A DNA stretch of 64,000 nt from positions 1,364,001 to 1,428,000 of the forward strand of contig VJWM01000044.1 in NCBI GenBank assembly GCA_010909165.1. The letters run 5' to 3'. The stretch is from Anthoceros angustus (taxonomy: Eukaryota; Streptophyta; Anthocerotopsida; Anthocerotales; Anthocerotaceae). The position numbers were made by a program, and so were the translations under genes. Each line of letters starts with the position of its first letter. Positions within the stretch are counted from its first letter, which is position 1. Under the pieces are notes generated by a model that was given only the letters and a program-made list of their open reading frames with translations, was not told where the DNA came from and made no database searches. Below are positions 21,940 through 34,034 of this stretch, piece after piece.

Positions 21940-24274
21940 TCACTCCCTCTTCTTATTCTTTTTCCTTCTGCTTCCCTTCCTTCCTTCCTTCCCTCCAAAG
22001 TAGCAGCAATTCCCATACCCTTGCCTGGCTTCTACCATGCTTCATTCCGGGGCAGCAGTAGGTAATTGTCATCCATGTCTTGCTTTTTTTCGTTGTTGCG
22101 GTCTTCCTCTTAATTAATTAGGAGGAAGGCAAGGCAGGCAAAGCGAAAGGCACATGGCACATGGCACATGGACTGAGCCATTTGACAAGTGGTTTGTTTT
22201 CTTCCTGTGTTGCAGAACTTGCCACTGTGGAACACTGCCGAACAAGGCAGCTAGCAGCAAGTTGAGAACTTCAAACTGAGGGAGGGCCCCATGCCCCTGG
22301 CTTGCAATTGGCGGGAGCGGAATTTCGTGCAAAACAATTTCACAAGTTTATTGCTGCACTTAACTCAATCAATGACGTGAAGCGGCTGCTCTTCTTCCAC
22401 TTCACTGAGACATGAGATTCCCAGCGAGGCTCGGACCACCTACACTTGAATACGATGTACACGCATCATCATTTATCACTCACCCACAAGGTGTCCGCCA
22501 CTTTCTCGAATGGAATAAAGCTTTCGTCTGCAGCCTTCATGTACATATACGCATTTTGTTCCACAATGTTGCACCACGTGCGAACATTCATCACACCTTT
22601 CCCTACTCACGTAGGCAACAGAACAGAATCACATATCTACGCTGCAGCCTATCGCCTGCTTCTCGTACAGAACATAACTGCCTACAAGGGAACCAAGCAG
22701 CCAATCAGTCTGCCTACCTATCCGATGCCTGACCACATTAGATTTTGAAATGTGTACATATCTAGGAATAAAGAAAAAAATCCTCTGCGACACCGGGAGT
22801 GGAAGTCGATATTCCTCGCATCAGGCTCCACCCGTGAGTCGTGACGCCGGGCCCTCCGCAAGTCTTCAGCAAACAAGAATGAGAAGCGAGACGTGATTCC
22901 CAAGCGCGTCCACCACTACAAATCACTGTTCCAGTTTACGCTCGCCCACAACTCAAGGCTGGATGATTCTGTCCGTGGCCAGGACCCGGCTGCTGCTGGA
23001 GCCCGGGCGCAGGAAAAAATATCAAGCCTTGAGGTGTGAGCAAGAGTAAAGAGAATCAGTCGCAAGAGGGCCACTGGCCGTGGACGAGAACTTCCGGGAA
23101 GCTACTCGCGCTCTGCCCTGCACAAGCTTCGATATCATGCAACACCGACGTCCTCAATCACATCCCACCTGTGTGGACATCCAATGCAGCTAACGAGGCA
23201 AGCTTAAGGTTGCAGCGACGTGAGCAACACACACAACAGCCAAGTCATACAAACGTCGTCAGGAAAACAGTCCCGTCCACACTGTTTCCCACAACTCTGC
23301 ATCACAAAAACCTCCAGCGCATTCTTCTACACAGGACGCCGCAACTTGAAGAAAACGAGGCAGCAAACACATAAAACAGCAAGCGGGTGAGGACCGGTGA
23401 CGAAACAGCAGCAATGCAGGATGGAATAACACGCAACTCCAGACACGCTCGAGGCAGGCTTGCTTGCTTGCTTGCAAGCAACAGAAAGCAGGCCCAGCAG
23501 CAAAGAACCGCACACAGCAGCAGCGAGGCTCCACGATCCAGACATGACATGATCTGGGACCCGGCTGCTTGCGATTTTATACCCGACGCGCCCAATCCAT
23601 GACAGTTTCAGAATATTCCGGCTTCAGTTGAGTCGCATTGCGCGGCCCGGCCCGGTCCCGGCCCCGGCCCCGCGGCCGCAAACGGAATACAGTGCGGCCC
23701 GAAACGGGCCGGCCCGGCCCGCCAGGCTGTGCGGGGGCCGTGCTCGTGGGCCCGATTTGCATGTGCCACTGAAACGCATAGCCCAGCAGGGCCACTCCAT
23801 GCTTATCCCATTATGGCTCTGCCATGCGGCCCGAAACGGGCCGACTGTCCCACGTCCGGAATCACGTCTTTCCTATAATGCTATAAGCACTCATATTTCC
23901 TGAGTCCTCCACTCACCCGCTCTCATCTACCCTGTCCTCGCGCCACACGTGGCCCGATCACGTACGGTGGCGATTCAAGCTCACACCTCAAGCGTGGCAC
24001 AGTGCACTGCAGTCCCTGGAGCATCCATGGCTCGTGTGCACTTCTGCACTGTGCGCCAGAGCGCAGTAGCCTCTCAGGTCTGTCATGCTGTCTGCCCTCG
24101 CCTCTGCTTCTGCTCTGATCGATGCCGCTCTTCTGTGCTCTCTGCGCTGCCGCGCATTGGTTCATGTCAGATTTTCGCCAGGCTTGCACGTTGCGCTGAT
24201 AGGATTCCGCTGTACAGATCCCGTGAAGCAGTCCTGCTGCGCTGCTGCAATTGCACGGACGCATCGGCGCCTCG
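21940..24274. other. Intergenic DNA between the GRAS gene and the coiled-coil gene
   Basis: It begins with a CCTT-rich 3-prime tail of the GRAS gene. Open frames such as plus 22412-22732 and minus 23595-23302 show no recognised domain, and I see no splice-connected gene. Around 23640-23760 the sequence is rich in GGCCCGG words. Confidence 0.55.
23695..23843. promoter_or_regulatory. Two identical GGGCC-type palindromes upstream of a gene
   Basis: The 17-base perfect stem-loop CGGCCCGAAACGGGCCG occurs at 23695-23711 and again at 23827-23843, about 430-580 bases before the ATG at 24275. GGCCC/GGGCC cores resemble plant site II (TCP-bound) elements found in proliferation-linked promoters. Function here is inferred only from sequence and position. 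Confidence 0.4.
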
Positions 24275-25231
24275 ATGAGTGCCCGTGCTCGCCGAGCTCG
24301 GGGCGCCAAGCCGCTGCCGATCTCGCCCGGCGCGCCTCTCAGCCCTGCCTCGGCGCCTGCCGGGAAGGTACTTACCGGGAAAGTGATGGATGTCTCGGAG
24401 CTCAGGACGAGCATCCTCGCCGGGATTGAAGATATGAGAAATGAAGCCGACAACAGCCATTCTATTTTTGTAAAAGACTTGGCTGCCTCTACCGCGCGTC
24501 TTTCCAAGAAGATAAAGGTGCATGCAACTTTTGTCACTACGATTTCCTTTGTCCGTGCGTGCTATTGTATTAGCTTTCCGATTCTATGGCCTGGCCTTTC
24601 AAATCTCCTGCAGCTGGATTTGCACTCTACCTCCAAACTTGCGGAGGATGTGGATCGTGAGCAGAAGGAATTCACGGCAGATGCTATAGAGGACCTGAAT
24701 GAAATCCGGGTAAGTACTTGTCTGGATGTCCAGTCTTGCTTTGCAAGTTGCTACCAGCATGCCATGATAATCGTCAGCTGAAACATTATTCCAGTACTGA
24801 AAACTTCCACGGCTCGAGCGAACCTTCCACATTATTTATTAACATTGTGTCCTTCATAGCATGATCCAGAAGAAAGTATTCTCAAATTTGCATGCACCTG
24901 ACCACAGTCAGGCAGAGTAACCGTTTCTTTGAACACGGCCTGACACTGAGCTACGGACCTACCCGCAGGTGACCTGTGAATCGGTCCTGGCAGAAGCACA
25001 ATCGCACTGTAAGGGTCCTCTAAGCTCTCCTCCAGGCAAGCTGCCTTACAATTATTGCTCTCTGCGAAAGACTCTGCCTTTTTTATTTACACGAAATGGC
25101 CTGCCGACACTGTCGGTCAGCTCACGAGTCCTTGTTTGCATAATTCAGTCAGCAAGACGGCCCTCCCGGAGTTGCTGAAGTCACTTGAAAAGAGTATTGA
25201 GGCCTTGCGGACCAGGTATGGAGTGACCTAG
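24275..25231 (+). CDS. Small coiled-coil protein of unknown function
   Basis: Four exons join in phase: 24275-24517, 24614-24709, 24969-25014 and 25149-25231, encoding 155 residues. The first three introns' borders read GTGCAT/TGCAG, GTAAGT/CGCAG and GTCCTC/TTCAG; the third donor is weak. The N-terminus is basic and Pro/Ala-rich (about 1-32). The rest is charged and heptad-like, with VSELRTSILAGIEDMRNEAD-type helices through to a C-terminal SLEKSIEALRTRYGV. I do not recognise the family. Small coiled-coil proteins of this size occur in kinetochore, meiotic and cytoskeletal complexes, but nothing here decides among them. The gene is convergent with the hydrolase gene (stop to stop 323 bases). 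The consistent phase and the coding bias of all four pieces support it being real. Confidence 0.62.
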
Positions 25232-25553
25232 ACCACGCCCCCTCATGAATCAGGGCTTGCACAGACACCTGCTTGGCAAGCTTTCCACCATTTGATTTTG
25301 AAGACCCATGGAGTGACACGGAGGCAGACACCTGGACCTTATGGTAAGCCAGGATTGCATGGCAAAGCCATGTATGGTTCACACTTCACCGACAACGAGC
25401 TGCATAGGCTTCCTCCTATTTTGGATTCCTTGCGATAAGGACAAAGGAACAAGAGGTTGACCAACTTAGACAGAAATGACCAGGCACAGATAACGTTGCA
25501 ACGTGCTTGCCAGAAGTATGTAGAGACTTGGAGACGTCACGACGACAGCCTGC

Positions 25554-26324
25554 TTAGAAATCCAGCCCTTGCTCACCCACCACCTCAACAACTGGCTCTT
25601 CCTGTTCCTGTGCAGGTACTACCAGCTTCTCATGCAGCCAATGCCTGAGAGTGGTGACAGCATCGTCCAGGTCGGCATCTTCGTCCACGGACTTGGGCCG
25701 ATGGGCAAACGCATGGCCTCTGCCTGTGTAGACCTTCGCCACCGACCCGGGCACAGCTTGCTCCAGCTGGCGCACAACCTCCACAGGGCACAGGGGATCA
25801 CCATCCCCCGCGATGAGCAGTAGAGGGATCCGTATCCGGGCGGCCAGGGCCGAGTCGAACCTGGTCCCGTAGAAGAAAGCGGCGGCCCCGAATCTTCCCT
25901 GCTCGTCTCTCGCCAGGGTCTCGATCAGCCGGCCCCCGCCGAAGCAGAAGCCAACAAGAGCGAGCTTGTCCGGCTTGTCGCTACCCCCGGACAGCTCCTG
26001 GTTCAGCCAGTTGGTGGCGGCGTCTATGTCCTCCTCCACCTGCTCCCGCGGGTGCAGGCTCCGCCAGTCCTCGTACTCGGACTTGTCCCGCTCTTCCGAC
26101 CAGGGCACGCCGCGGAACAGGTCCGGCAGCAGAACGTTGTAGCCGAAACACGCCAGCTCGTTCACGAACGCCCGTGTGTCGGTGTCCTGGTGTCCAAACA
26201 CATCCGAGAGCACCACCACCCCGAGCCCGTTGTTGTTCTTGAGTGCCTGCACGAAGAACGCCCCTATCCGACCGATCTTCACCTCCGACCCGCTCACCAG
26301 CTCACACTCCTCGTCCGCTTCCAT
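25554..26324 (-). CDS. Dienelactone hydrolase-family protein (alpha/beta hydrolase)
   Basis: One exon encodes 256 residues. The family (carboxymethylenebutenolidase-like) hydrolyses small lactones or esters with a Cys-Asp-His triad; the plant substrates are mostly unknown. The nucleophile elbow GFCFGGG places Cys127. The Asp lies in AGDGDPL (about 176), and His204 lies in GRGHAF. The expected DLFRG and GYNVLLPD strand words are present. I chose the ATG at 26324. The frame stays open a further 51 bases upstream to a GTG, which is not a plausible plant start. No transit or signal peptide is visible, so it is probably cytosolic. The C-terminal 35 residues are acidic (EQEEPVVEVV) and longer than usual. 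Confidence 0.9.
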   Translation of the reverse strand: MEADEECELVSGSEVKIGRIGAFFVQALKNNNGLGVVVLSDVFGHQDTDTRAFVNELACFGYNVLLPDLFRGVPWSEERDKSEYEDWRSLHPREQVEEDIDAATNWLNQELSGGSDKPDKLALVGFCFGGGRLIETLARDEQGRFGAAAFFYGTRFDSALAARIRIPLLLIAGDGDPLCPVEVVRQLEQAVPGSVAKVYTGRGHAFAHRPKSVDEDADLDDAVTTLRHWLHEKLVVPAQEQEEPVVEVVGEQGLDF

Positions 26325-27520
26325 ATCCTGCTCCTTCTCCTCTACCTGCGCCCTGGGCCGCCACCTTCTCCTCACCTCTGCAGACCGCGCGTGCCTTCAT
26401 GAGCAAGATGCCTACACTGGCAGTGAATTAATGCACGGTGTGCCAAGAGGACATACCAGGCTGAGAGGACTCAACTTGGTGAATGTTTCTGTTTGGCCCG
26501 CTGCGGAGATGCAGTGTCGAGGTGGAGAGGGAAGAGCGGCGGCCACGGGAATATGGCCCGACCAGTGTCCCACGTGCCGCCAAGCCTCTAGGCAGAGAGG
26601 CCGGCACACAACAGTAGCTCGGGAGCTTAATCAAAGTAGCCATGGCTGCTCCAACTTGATCCCAGGACAGCCCAACTCTAGCCCCCTGTTGCAGCCAAAT
26701 CCAGCATCATTCTCCTAGACGGTGAACCGAACCTGGACGCCAGTCTTGCGCTTTCTGTTATCTCAGTGTCACTACGGGTGGCGCTGGAAGATAGGGTATC
26801 TAATTGATGACGGGGATGACCGTCTTAGACTTTCTCCACGGATTTTCTACACTACTTTTGGCATATGCACACAGTGGTACTCACTCAGAATGGACCTGGG
26901 CAAGCGGTCTGGCCGTTACCTCTGGTAAGCTGCTAAGACGGCTGTCCCCTAATCATTCTGGTTATCCTGTTGCTGCGATTTTGGCGTTGGACTGGACCCA
27001 GATGTGAAGAACAAAAGGAAATGGAGAAACAGGAGAGAAACAGAGTAGGTACCTAGGCAGAAGAAAAGTGCATACCGTCATGCACTAAGTAACTTCAACA
27101 ACTGCAATGCAAGAGTGCATCTTGCTTATCCATATGTACAATGTACTGCAGAAATGAATCGAGTAGGTAGGTAGGTAGGTAGGTAGCAATTAAACAAAAC
27201 TTCTGTTCAGAAAATGGATCATGCCAATTTCCCACCTAAAGCCACTCCCGGACCAGGCACGAGCTCCACGATGTGTGCTCTCAAAATCATTGATCACCTG
27301 GAGGAGGGATGAGAGAAAAAAAGGTAACGCCCCTCTTCGGAGCTGGAGGTTTCATGAAACCCCCAACAGAACAAAATGCAGAGTACATGCTATTAATACA
27401 GCAGGAACATGCTCTGACTCGACACAGAGGCCATGGAGGAGAACAAAGCATGGAGCCCTTTGCAGCCTACTTCTAGATTCGGCAACTTCCACAGGCTTAC
27501 CAAATTGGGGGAGTGTCAAA
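26325..27520. other. Intergenic DNA
   Basis: This covers the 5-prime side of the hydrolase gene and the 3-prime side of the EPL gene. Short open frames show no recognised domain. A GTAG microsatellite lies inside. Confidence 0.6.
27163..27186. repeat. (GTAG)6 microsatellite
   Basis: Six uninterrupted GTAG units. Confidence 0.95.
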
Positions 27521-30500
27521 TCATACTTGCAGAGTGTCAGGGATCGCAGCAGCATTTGTATCCATGCCTGGAGGTTCAGCCGCTCCTTCTACACCCAGCC
27601 TGGGAGGGGGTGGAGAATGAAACCTCTCTAAAGCTGATGGTACAGGATTGGGAGAAAATGGTACAGGACTGCTACCTAATGGCGTCCGGTTCTTAAAGTT
27701 CCAACGATCAAAGATAATTCGGCCCCCACGACCATATCTACCATGCCAGCAGGTTGGGACTCTGGTTGAACCATTCTGCACAGGAGGGTCCAACGGGGGC
27801 TTTATCCCAGCAGCTGCTAATTTCTCTGGGTCTAAGGGTTGTGTGAACAATAATACAGGGTCCAAAGATTCCATTTTGGCCATCTGCACATTTTCACATT
27901 ACTCCCAATTTAATAACCACAGGCCGCGGGACCTGAGTCCCACATGACAACTGCTGAATGGATGCAAGACAACTTACCGATTTTGCAGGTCTGCCGCGCT
28001 GTTGAGGCAATCGCCTCCTCTTGCGCTTGCGTCTCAGCTGATCCATCGACTCTGCCATTACAGCACCATCAGTGGCAGGTGGCGACACATCAAAAGCAGT
28101 CCGCATGCGAGTGTGCCCGTTGATCTGGTCCAAGGCACCAGCTGCATTGTTGGTCCTGCTCTTGAACAAATAATCATCTGTGTGCTTCAACTTTTGGGGC
28201 AGAGGAGGCAGCATCGAATTGTTGATGATGCCATCCTCATCTTGACGAGCATCATGCTGCATACCAACCACCAACCAAACATAAATACTAGCTGGAGTAG
28301 AAATAACCACTTTGTCACTCAAAGGAACCCAAACCTTTGCTGCACCACGGATACCTACCCTTGACCTTATCTGGCCTTTTTGCAACATCACCTCACACTC
28401 CACCAGCTCTCTTTTCTTCTCCTCCCTCTGAGCCAAAATCACATGTTACACTTCAGGTCTGTACAATCAAAGAGTTACAGCTTGCAACACAGAGATTTAA
28501 AATTGAGAAAATGGCCCCTCGACTGAAAAACAACTGCCCATAAGTTTTACAATGACGTTGTCACACCTTTTGGAGCAACTGCACCAAATCCCGAGCATGC
28601 TCCAAGTTGCGCCGTACCTGGATCAACACAAAAATCTCACGTAAACTGCGACACGCCATCACTCGAAGAAAGAACTCAACAACGAACTCAGGCATACTCA
28701 AGATAAACTACCTGACGAAGTTTCTCAAAGGATTGTACATCATTCTCCCGTCTCTGCATCTGAAGTGTGGAGAGCCAGGTCAGTATAGAGAGAGCCTTGT
28801 TTTGAATGAATCATGGCAATTTTATCCTGAGCACAGTATTCATACAAGCTTTTCACCAACAAAGACTTACACGGCGAGTATGAGGCCGATGGACCTTTTC
28901 TCGTGGCCTAAATACATTGAACGGATTTGTGTCGTTCACCGGTGGGGGTGGCTGCAGTGAGCATGACGGAGGTTATGCAATTTCCCTTTTGATAGCCAAA
29001 CGAGTGATACTACAATGACCCCTCACCACACTTGTAAAGCTTTACTTTGGCACAGAACTCTGAGAGATTCGTCTGTGGAATTAATATGACAACAGACAAC
29101 AATTGGACACCACTGAGGATGACCCCAGACACATGCCCTCTGAACTCTTTGAGAGGCTTGTGATATTTCCCAACCAGTGAAACCAAGCAACTTCTATGCA
29201 TCTGAACAAAGAAACTACAAAGCCAGGCCAGAAATTAGCTCAATGAGATAGAGGTCTCACCTGTAATCGACGAAGGATGGGCTTTTGCCAACGCTCTCGC
29301 TGTTATAAGAAGGAAAGAGACGACTCTGAAGATTTAATATAATTAACAAATAAAACACCATCACAAGTACATCTACAACAAGAAACACGTCTTCCATATA
29401 TAGTACATTGCGCTTCATCAAAGGGAGGTACCTTTGCTCTCCAGTAATCATATACCGCAGCAAGAACTGCTTGTCTTGAAGTATGTGGTCGCAAGGCCTG
29501 TATAAGCCGAGACAGTTCAGTCAGCTGCTACACCTGAACATAGGAGAAGTTGTGAACCAACTTTGGTGGAAGCTCAGAAGACTTTCCCACACTGCTAATC
29601 TACTCTGTGCAAACATCCCAGATCAAAGAACTAAGCCATATCTGAGCTGCCAACTACTGATTAGCCACACCTTGGAGCCTTTTACAATACCTCAACAGCA
29701 CTCTCTTTCGGCAGTGCCACAGGAATCGGCTGGCCAGGCACTGTGGGCACTCCTGACCTTTCCCTGGATTTGTGATCCATGATCTCCATTCTGTACAACA
29801 TGCTCTCGAACCTAATAAAAAGAAAACTTTTAGGCCAGTCACTCTGTAAAAAATATCCTAGCAGATGGTCTGATAAATGTCAAACTTTCCCGTCCATAAC
29901 TCTAGCCCCTCAGCTATCTTGTTATCTGAAGAGTACAACAAACTCCCTACCTCTCAGGTGACAAGATCTTGCGTTCATTGTTGAGAAGTTGCAACCAATC
30001 CTCATCCTCGTCATCCAAATCGTACTCCACATACTCAGTTGATTCATTCCTCGCTGCATAACCAGAGGAGCATACAAGTGAGGTTCAACCATTATAAAGA
30101 GGAAAAAAAAAATTCACACATGTCTCCGATAGTTATCCACTGCCACTCGTACCTCCTCGACCTCGCAGATATGATGAAGGCTGATTAAAGGTCTGAGTGT
30201 AATCTTTCTCATAAGAATCCACAACCACATACTGAGGTGTTGGAATCTCAGAGCCCCCAGTTCTTCTTGTTGGTGTTGACAACACCTGAACAGGTCATGG
30301 TTGCGAGCAATGTGAATAAAAGTTTGGGACCGAAACAGTCACAGACCCAACGGAGGGTAACCCAAAATTTGCAGCACAAGCTATAACACACAAAGTTCAC
30401 CTCGGTATCCAATGCATTGTGCCCGTGTTGAGAAGTTCGTGACACTCCAGGACTGTCATCGCTGTCGAGGTCCTTTATAGACTTTACAATTGGCAGCTTC

Positions 30501-30544
30501 TTGTGGATGTCTAATGGGCGGGGCCTAAATGACAACCTACTCAT
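27521..30544 (-). CDS. Enhancer of polycomb-like protein (EPL1/EPC)
   Basis: Twelve exons, all in phase, encode 507 residues. In transcript order they are 30544-30401, 30285-30153, 30053-29951, 29811-29691, 29524-29432, 29299-29261, 28951-28871, 28759-28712, 28617-28567, 28427-28359, 28256-27978 and 27883-27521. EPL is the scaffold subunit of the NuA4 histone acetyltransferase piccolo module in the nucleus. The N-terminus MSRLSFRPRPLDIHKKLPIV is the EPC-N start. YVEYDLDDEDEDW, the AVYDYW helix, RWQKPILRRLQ, PFNVFRPREK and the REEKKREL coiled coil follow in the order known for plant EPL. The C-terminus keeps FTQPLDPEKLAAAGIKPP and RGGRIIFDRWN. A Lys/Arg-rich stretch (RRKRKRRRLPQQRGRP) could be a nuclear signal or an AT-hook-like element. 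Length is slightly above the roughly 450 residues I recall for Arabidopsis. Confidence 0.94.
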
Positions 30545-31359
30545 GTCCGCTCATCACCCTTTTAACCCCAACCCTACCAGCGCTCATCCCAGACAAAACC
30601 TGAGACTCTGGGTGAGTCCTATTCTAAAAAGAAAACGGAGACCTCCAGGGGACCTCCCCGGGACCTAACTTCCCTAGAAGCTCAGGAAAGAGAATCCGCT
30701 CTCTCAGAGCGAGTTCCTGCGCGTCGATTCCTTTCTGGTCCGATATGGTACCATACCATTTCCATGTTGGTAAGTAGTAGAGATGATTAGGTGCTCATTT
30801 TTTACACCAGCTCTCCTTTCCTTTTCGATCCGCCTTATAAGCGCTTCTTGAGTCCATCTTCTGCCCACTGGAAGGCTTCGATTATGCCAAAGCCAACATC
30901 CGCTTCGCCCCTTGCATTACTTGGAAGGGGGCCTTCTCTCCACGGCCCGATCGCCCGACTCTCTTGCCATTGCCTCACTTAGGGCGACTGAACCTTATCT
31001 ATTTTTTAAGGTAGTGATATTTGAAAGCCAATTCAGTTCCAGCTAAAGTACTTATCACCAAAACTAAAAGCGGATCAAAGTATTGGTAAGTGGCTTTGCA
31101 TATGGCTAAGTGAGTGACAGTTTCGGCTAGATGCCAAGGTTAACTTTACTTTGTGCTCATCTGGTGTTCTTTGGAAGTGGCATATCGAATAAAATATAAA
31201 TTTTTCTTAATTATTCCACAGCTACACTCAGAATTAAGGTAGATTAAGTCATTTCAAGGGATATTATTAACTATGACAACAAGAAGAAGACTGAAAAATA
31301 TTGATAGGATGACGACCAAGAAAACTAAACAAAAACAAGTAAGTACCCTGTCAGTTTAG

Positions 31360-31660
31360 TAGATAAAGTCTCATGACTTTGGAGTACTGAAACTTGCAAA
31401 ATAGATAGCGACGAAGAACAAAAAATACCATTAAGGTACTCTTAGTCCAATAAGATAAGACCTCACGAACTTGGAGTACTGAAAATGGCATCACACCTCG
31501 GGACCTTGGTGTACTAAAGCACACTCACCACAAGAAGAAAAAGCCCAAGTAACCTAACACCCCATGACAACTTAGAAACCAACATTTCAATCAAGCTAAT
31601 ATTTAGTAAGATAACTCATCAGGACTTTGAAGTACCCTCACAAGAAGAGAAAGCCCAAGT
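31360..31660. repeat. Degenerate ~90-base repeats
   Basis: Related phrases recur: GATAAAGTCTCATGACTTTG near 31363, GATAAGACCTCACGAACTTG near 31456, a shorter variant near 31490 and GATAACTCATCAGGACTTTG near 31611. Shared AAGAAAAAGCCCAAGTAAC and AAGAGAAAGCCCAAGTAAC phrases follow near 31535 and 31645. It looks like an old tandem array next to younger ones. Confidence 0.6.
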
Positions 31661-31671
31661 AACTCAACTCA

Positions 31672-31951
31672 GTATGACAGCTCCATAACCGACTTTGCAA
31701 TCAAGCTATATATGTGTACAACCGTTCGATTACGAGGGAAAAGGGCGATCTACGTAGAAAAAAGTATGACAGCTCCATAACCGACTTTGCAATCAAGCTA
31801 TATATGTGTACAACCGTTCGATCGATTACGAGGGAAAAGGGCGATCTACGTAGAAAAAAGTATGACAGCTCCATAACCGACTTTGCAATCAAGCTATATA
31901 TGTGTACAACCGTTCGATTACGAGGGAAAAGGGCGATCTACGTAGAAAAAA
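31672..31951. repeat. Three-copy tandem array, ~92-base unit
   Basis: Copies start at 31672, 31764 and 31860 with GTATGACAGCTCCATAACCG. They are near-identical; copy two has an extra CGAT, giving a 96-base period. Confidence 0.96.
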
Positions 31952-31983
31952 TCTCTTGAGCGAGTTTGACGATGTCGCGCTAT

Positions 31984-32238
31984 GAAGGGGCATAGTTAGG
32001 TCACGGCTCAACATCAGTGGATGAAGCACAAGGCTTTAGAGTTTGGACAAGTCTACAAAAAACCTTAGGAAGGGGCATAGTTAGGTCACGGCTCAACGTC
32101 AGCGGATGAAGCACATGGCTTTAGAGTTTGGATAAGTCTACAAAAAAACTTATGAAGGGGCATAGTTAGGTCACGGCTCAACGTCAGTGGATGAAGCACA
32201 AGGCTTTAGAGTTTGGATAAGTCTACAAAAAAACTTAT
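31984..32238. repeat. Three-copy tandem array, 85-base unit
   Basis: Units start near 31984, 32069 and 32154 with GAAGGGGCATAGTTAGGTCA and end in CTACAAAAAA. A few substitutions separate the copies. It lies 33 bases after the 92-base array but has an unrelated unit. Confidence 0.95.
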
Positions 32239-33102
32239 CCCGAAATATCCAGCTTAAATAAGTCCCAAAAATGGACAGAATAGTCTAAATACCAAAGCAA
32301 AGCAAAAAAAGGATTAAATACCAAAATTCTAGTCTCAAACAAGGAAAAAGCCATCTTGGTCCTCTTTAAATGTTTACAACAACTACACAATGTTGTGAAT
32401 GAAGGTTAAGGTGTCAGACAAGTATGCTTGTCTATTTATTATCAAGAAGATAATCTATCAGACAAGGCGGACAGCTGCAAATCCAAATTCTAATGGACCA
32501 TAGCTCTTACATACATAGCCTTAGCAATCTTATCGCTCGCTAGCTTCTTGCTTCATCTCGACCAAAAGATGTTATATATTCCTTCTATTCTCTAATATTT
32601 GTTTTGTGTATATCCCTTATCTTTTTATATTTATCTTAATATTCTAAAATTAATCTAAATATGTATGGACAAGTCCTTATGTCCGTGTCCTCCTATAATC
32701 CCATATGGCATACTTCCATCCATATGTGACATGACATACATAAGTCACAAGCATATACACATGCCATGCCATACCCATGGCACCATGCATCATACCAACC
32801 TAGCTACGCAGCCTTCAGCCTACCAGCTTTATTATGAACATACCTTGTTATCCATCCATGGCATGACAACGCCCAAAAAATTGGCAGCATTTTCAAGTAT
32901 GAATATTTTTACTTCACTTTATTGTATGCGAGACAAGTCTAGTACGGAAGAACTCTCACGACCCATCCATAGGACGGGATGACATGAATAGGAGGATATA
33001 GAATATTACTTAAGTATGTAGTTGAATATTTTCTAGACATAAAATAAAATAAACTATTAAAGTTAAAAAGATTCATGGTGTACTCTCAAGTAAAAATTCA
33101 TC

Positions 33103-33286
33103 GCATTTATATGGTTTGTCACTTTATGGTTTGTCATCAGCACATCCATATGGCTTGTCATCATATAGCTCGATCGTTGTAGAATGTAATGGCAGCATTT
33201 ATATGGTTTGTCACCTTATGGTTTGTCACCAGCGCATCCATATGGCTAGTCGTCATGTAACTCGATCATTGTAGAATGTAATGACA
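33103..33286. repeat. Two-copy tandem duplication, 92-base unit
   Basis: GCATTTATATGGTTTGTCAC begins at 33103 and 33195. The unit itself contains the sub-phrase TATGG(C/T)TTGTCA two to three times, so it may have grown from a shorter repeat. Confidence 0.9.
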
Positions 33287-33931
33287 ATATCTCTGTAGAA
33301 CTTGCTTGGTCTATTATGTGTCTATATAGATTATTATTATTTTACTTGAATATTTAATGTATTTGGGAGTTTCTCTACTTTAAGTATAATCTCAACTAGG
33401 AAAAATATTGGTTTTAAAAGATCTTAGGTAAAACCTAAGCCATTTCAATCTAGTAGACAAACCTTGATTAGTAATTTTTGCCTGCTACATCCATTAATTT
33501 GTTAAGTATAGTCCAAAGGAGAATTTTTGTTTTTTCTCAATATTATAGGATAATATTGGTTAGATGACCTTTCCCATTGATCGCATATAAGCCAAATTTC
33601 ATAAGGATCTTATTGGAGGCTAGAGAGCCTGCGGTTTGAGTATTTGTGGTTAAATCAATTGTCGCATTGAGTTAGATTATTGCACTAAGTTAAACTAGCT
33701 TATTGCAAAGAAAACGCAGGTATGTACTTGACGGGATTAAGTAGGTGCCTAGGTGGTTCACCCTTCTTCTATGAAAATAGAAGGGGCCAGGGGCGAGTTT
33801 CGTTATCTTCTTGCTTGGTAATTTAAACCGCATAGGTTGAGTAATGTTGGATGGGTCTTCTTCATGCAAACGAACTCTAAGTCTGCTCAAAACCTCACCC
33901 ACAAGAGAACTAACTATAGTTATTACCAATA

Positions 33932-34034
33932 GTATTATCTACTAATAGTCTCAATAAGTGGTTTACACTTATTGATAACTATTATTACTAGAACTTTAAG
34001 GTTACCGCTTATTGAGACTATTAGAAGATAATAG
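33932..34034. repeat. Imperfect ~31-base inverted repeat (foldback)
   Basis: CTAATAGTCTCAATAAGTGG (33942-33961) pairs with CCGCTTATTGAGACTATTAG (34005-34024) with one mismatch. Pairing continues outward through GTATTATCTA and AGATAATAG, enclosing a loop of about 41 bases. It could be a remnant of a small foldback or MITE element. Confidence 0.75.

Noticed and set aside
22412-22732. 106-codon plus-strand frame between the GRAS and coiled-coil genes
   Set aside because: No domain, no conserved-looking phrases and overlapping frames of similar length; probably chance.
26325-26375. Longer dienelactone hydrolase frame
   Set aside because: It begins with GTG, and no in-frame ATG exists there.
31672-32238. 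CRISPR-like regular repeats
   Set aside because: The units are directly adjacent with no unique spacers, and the genome is a plant.
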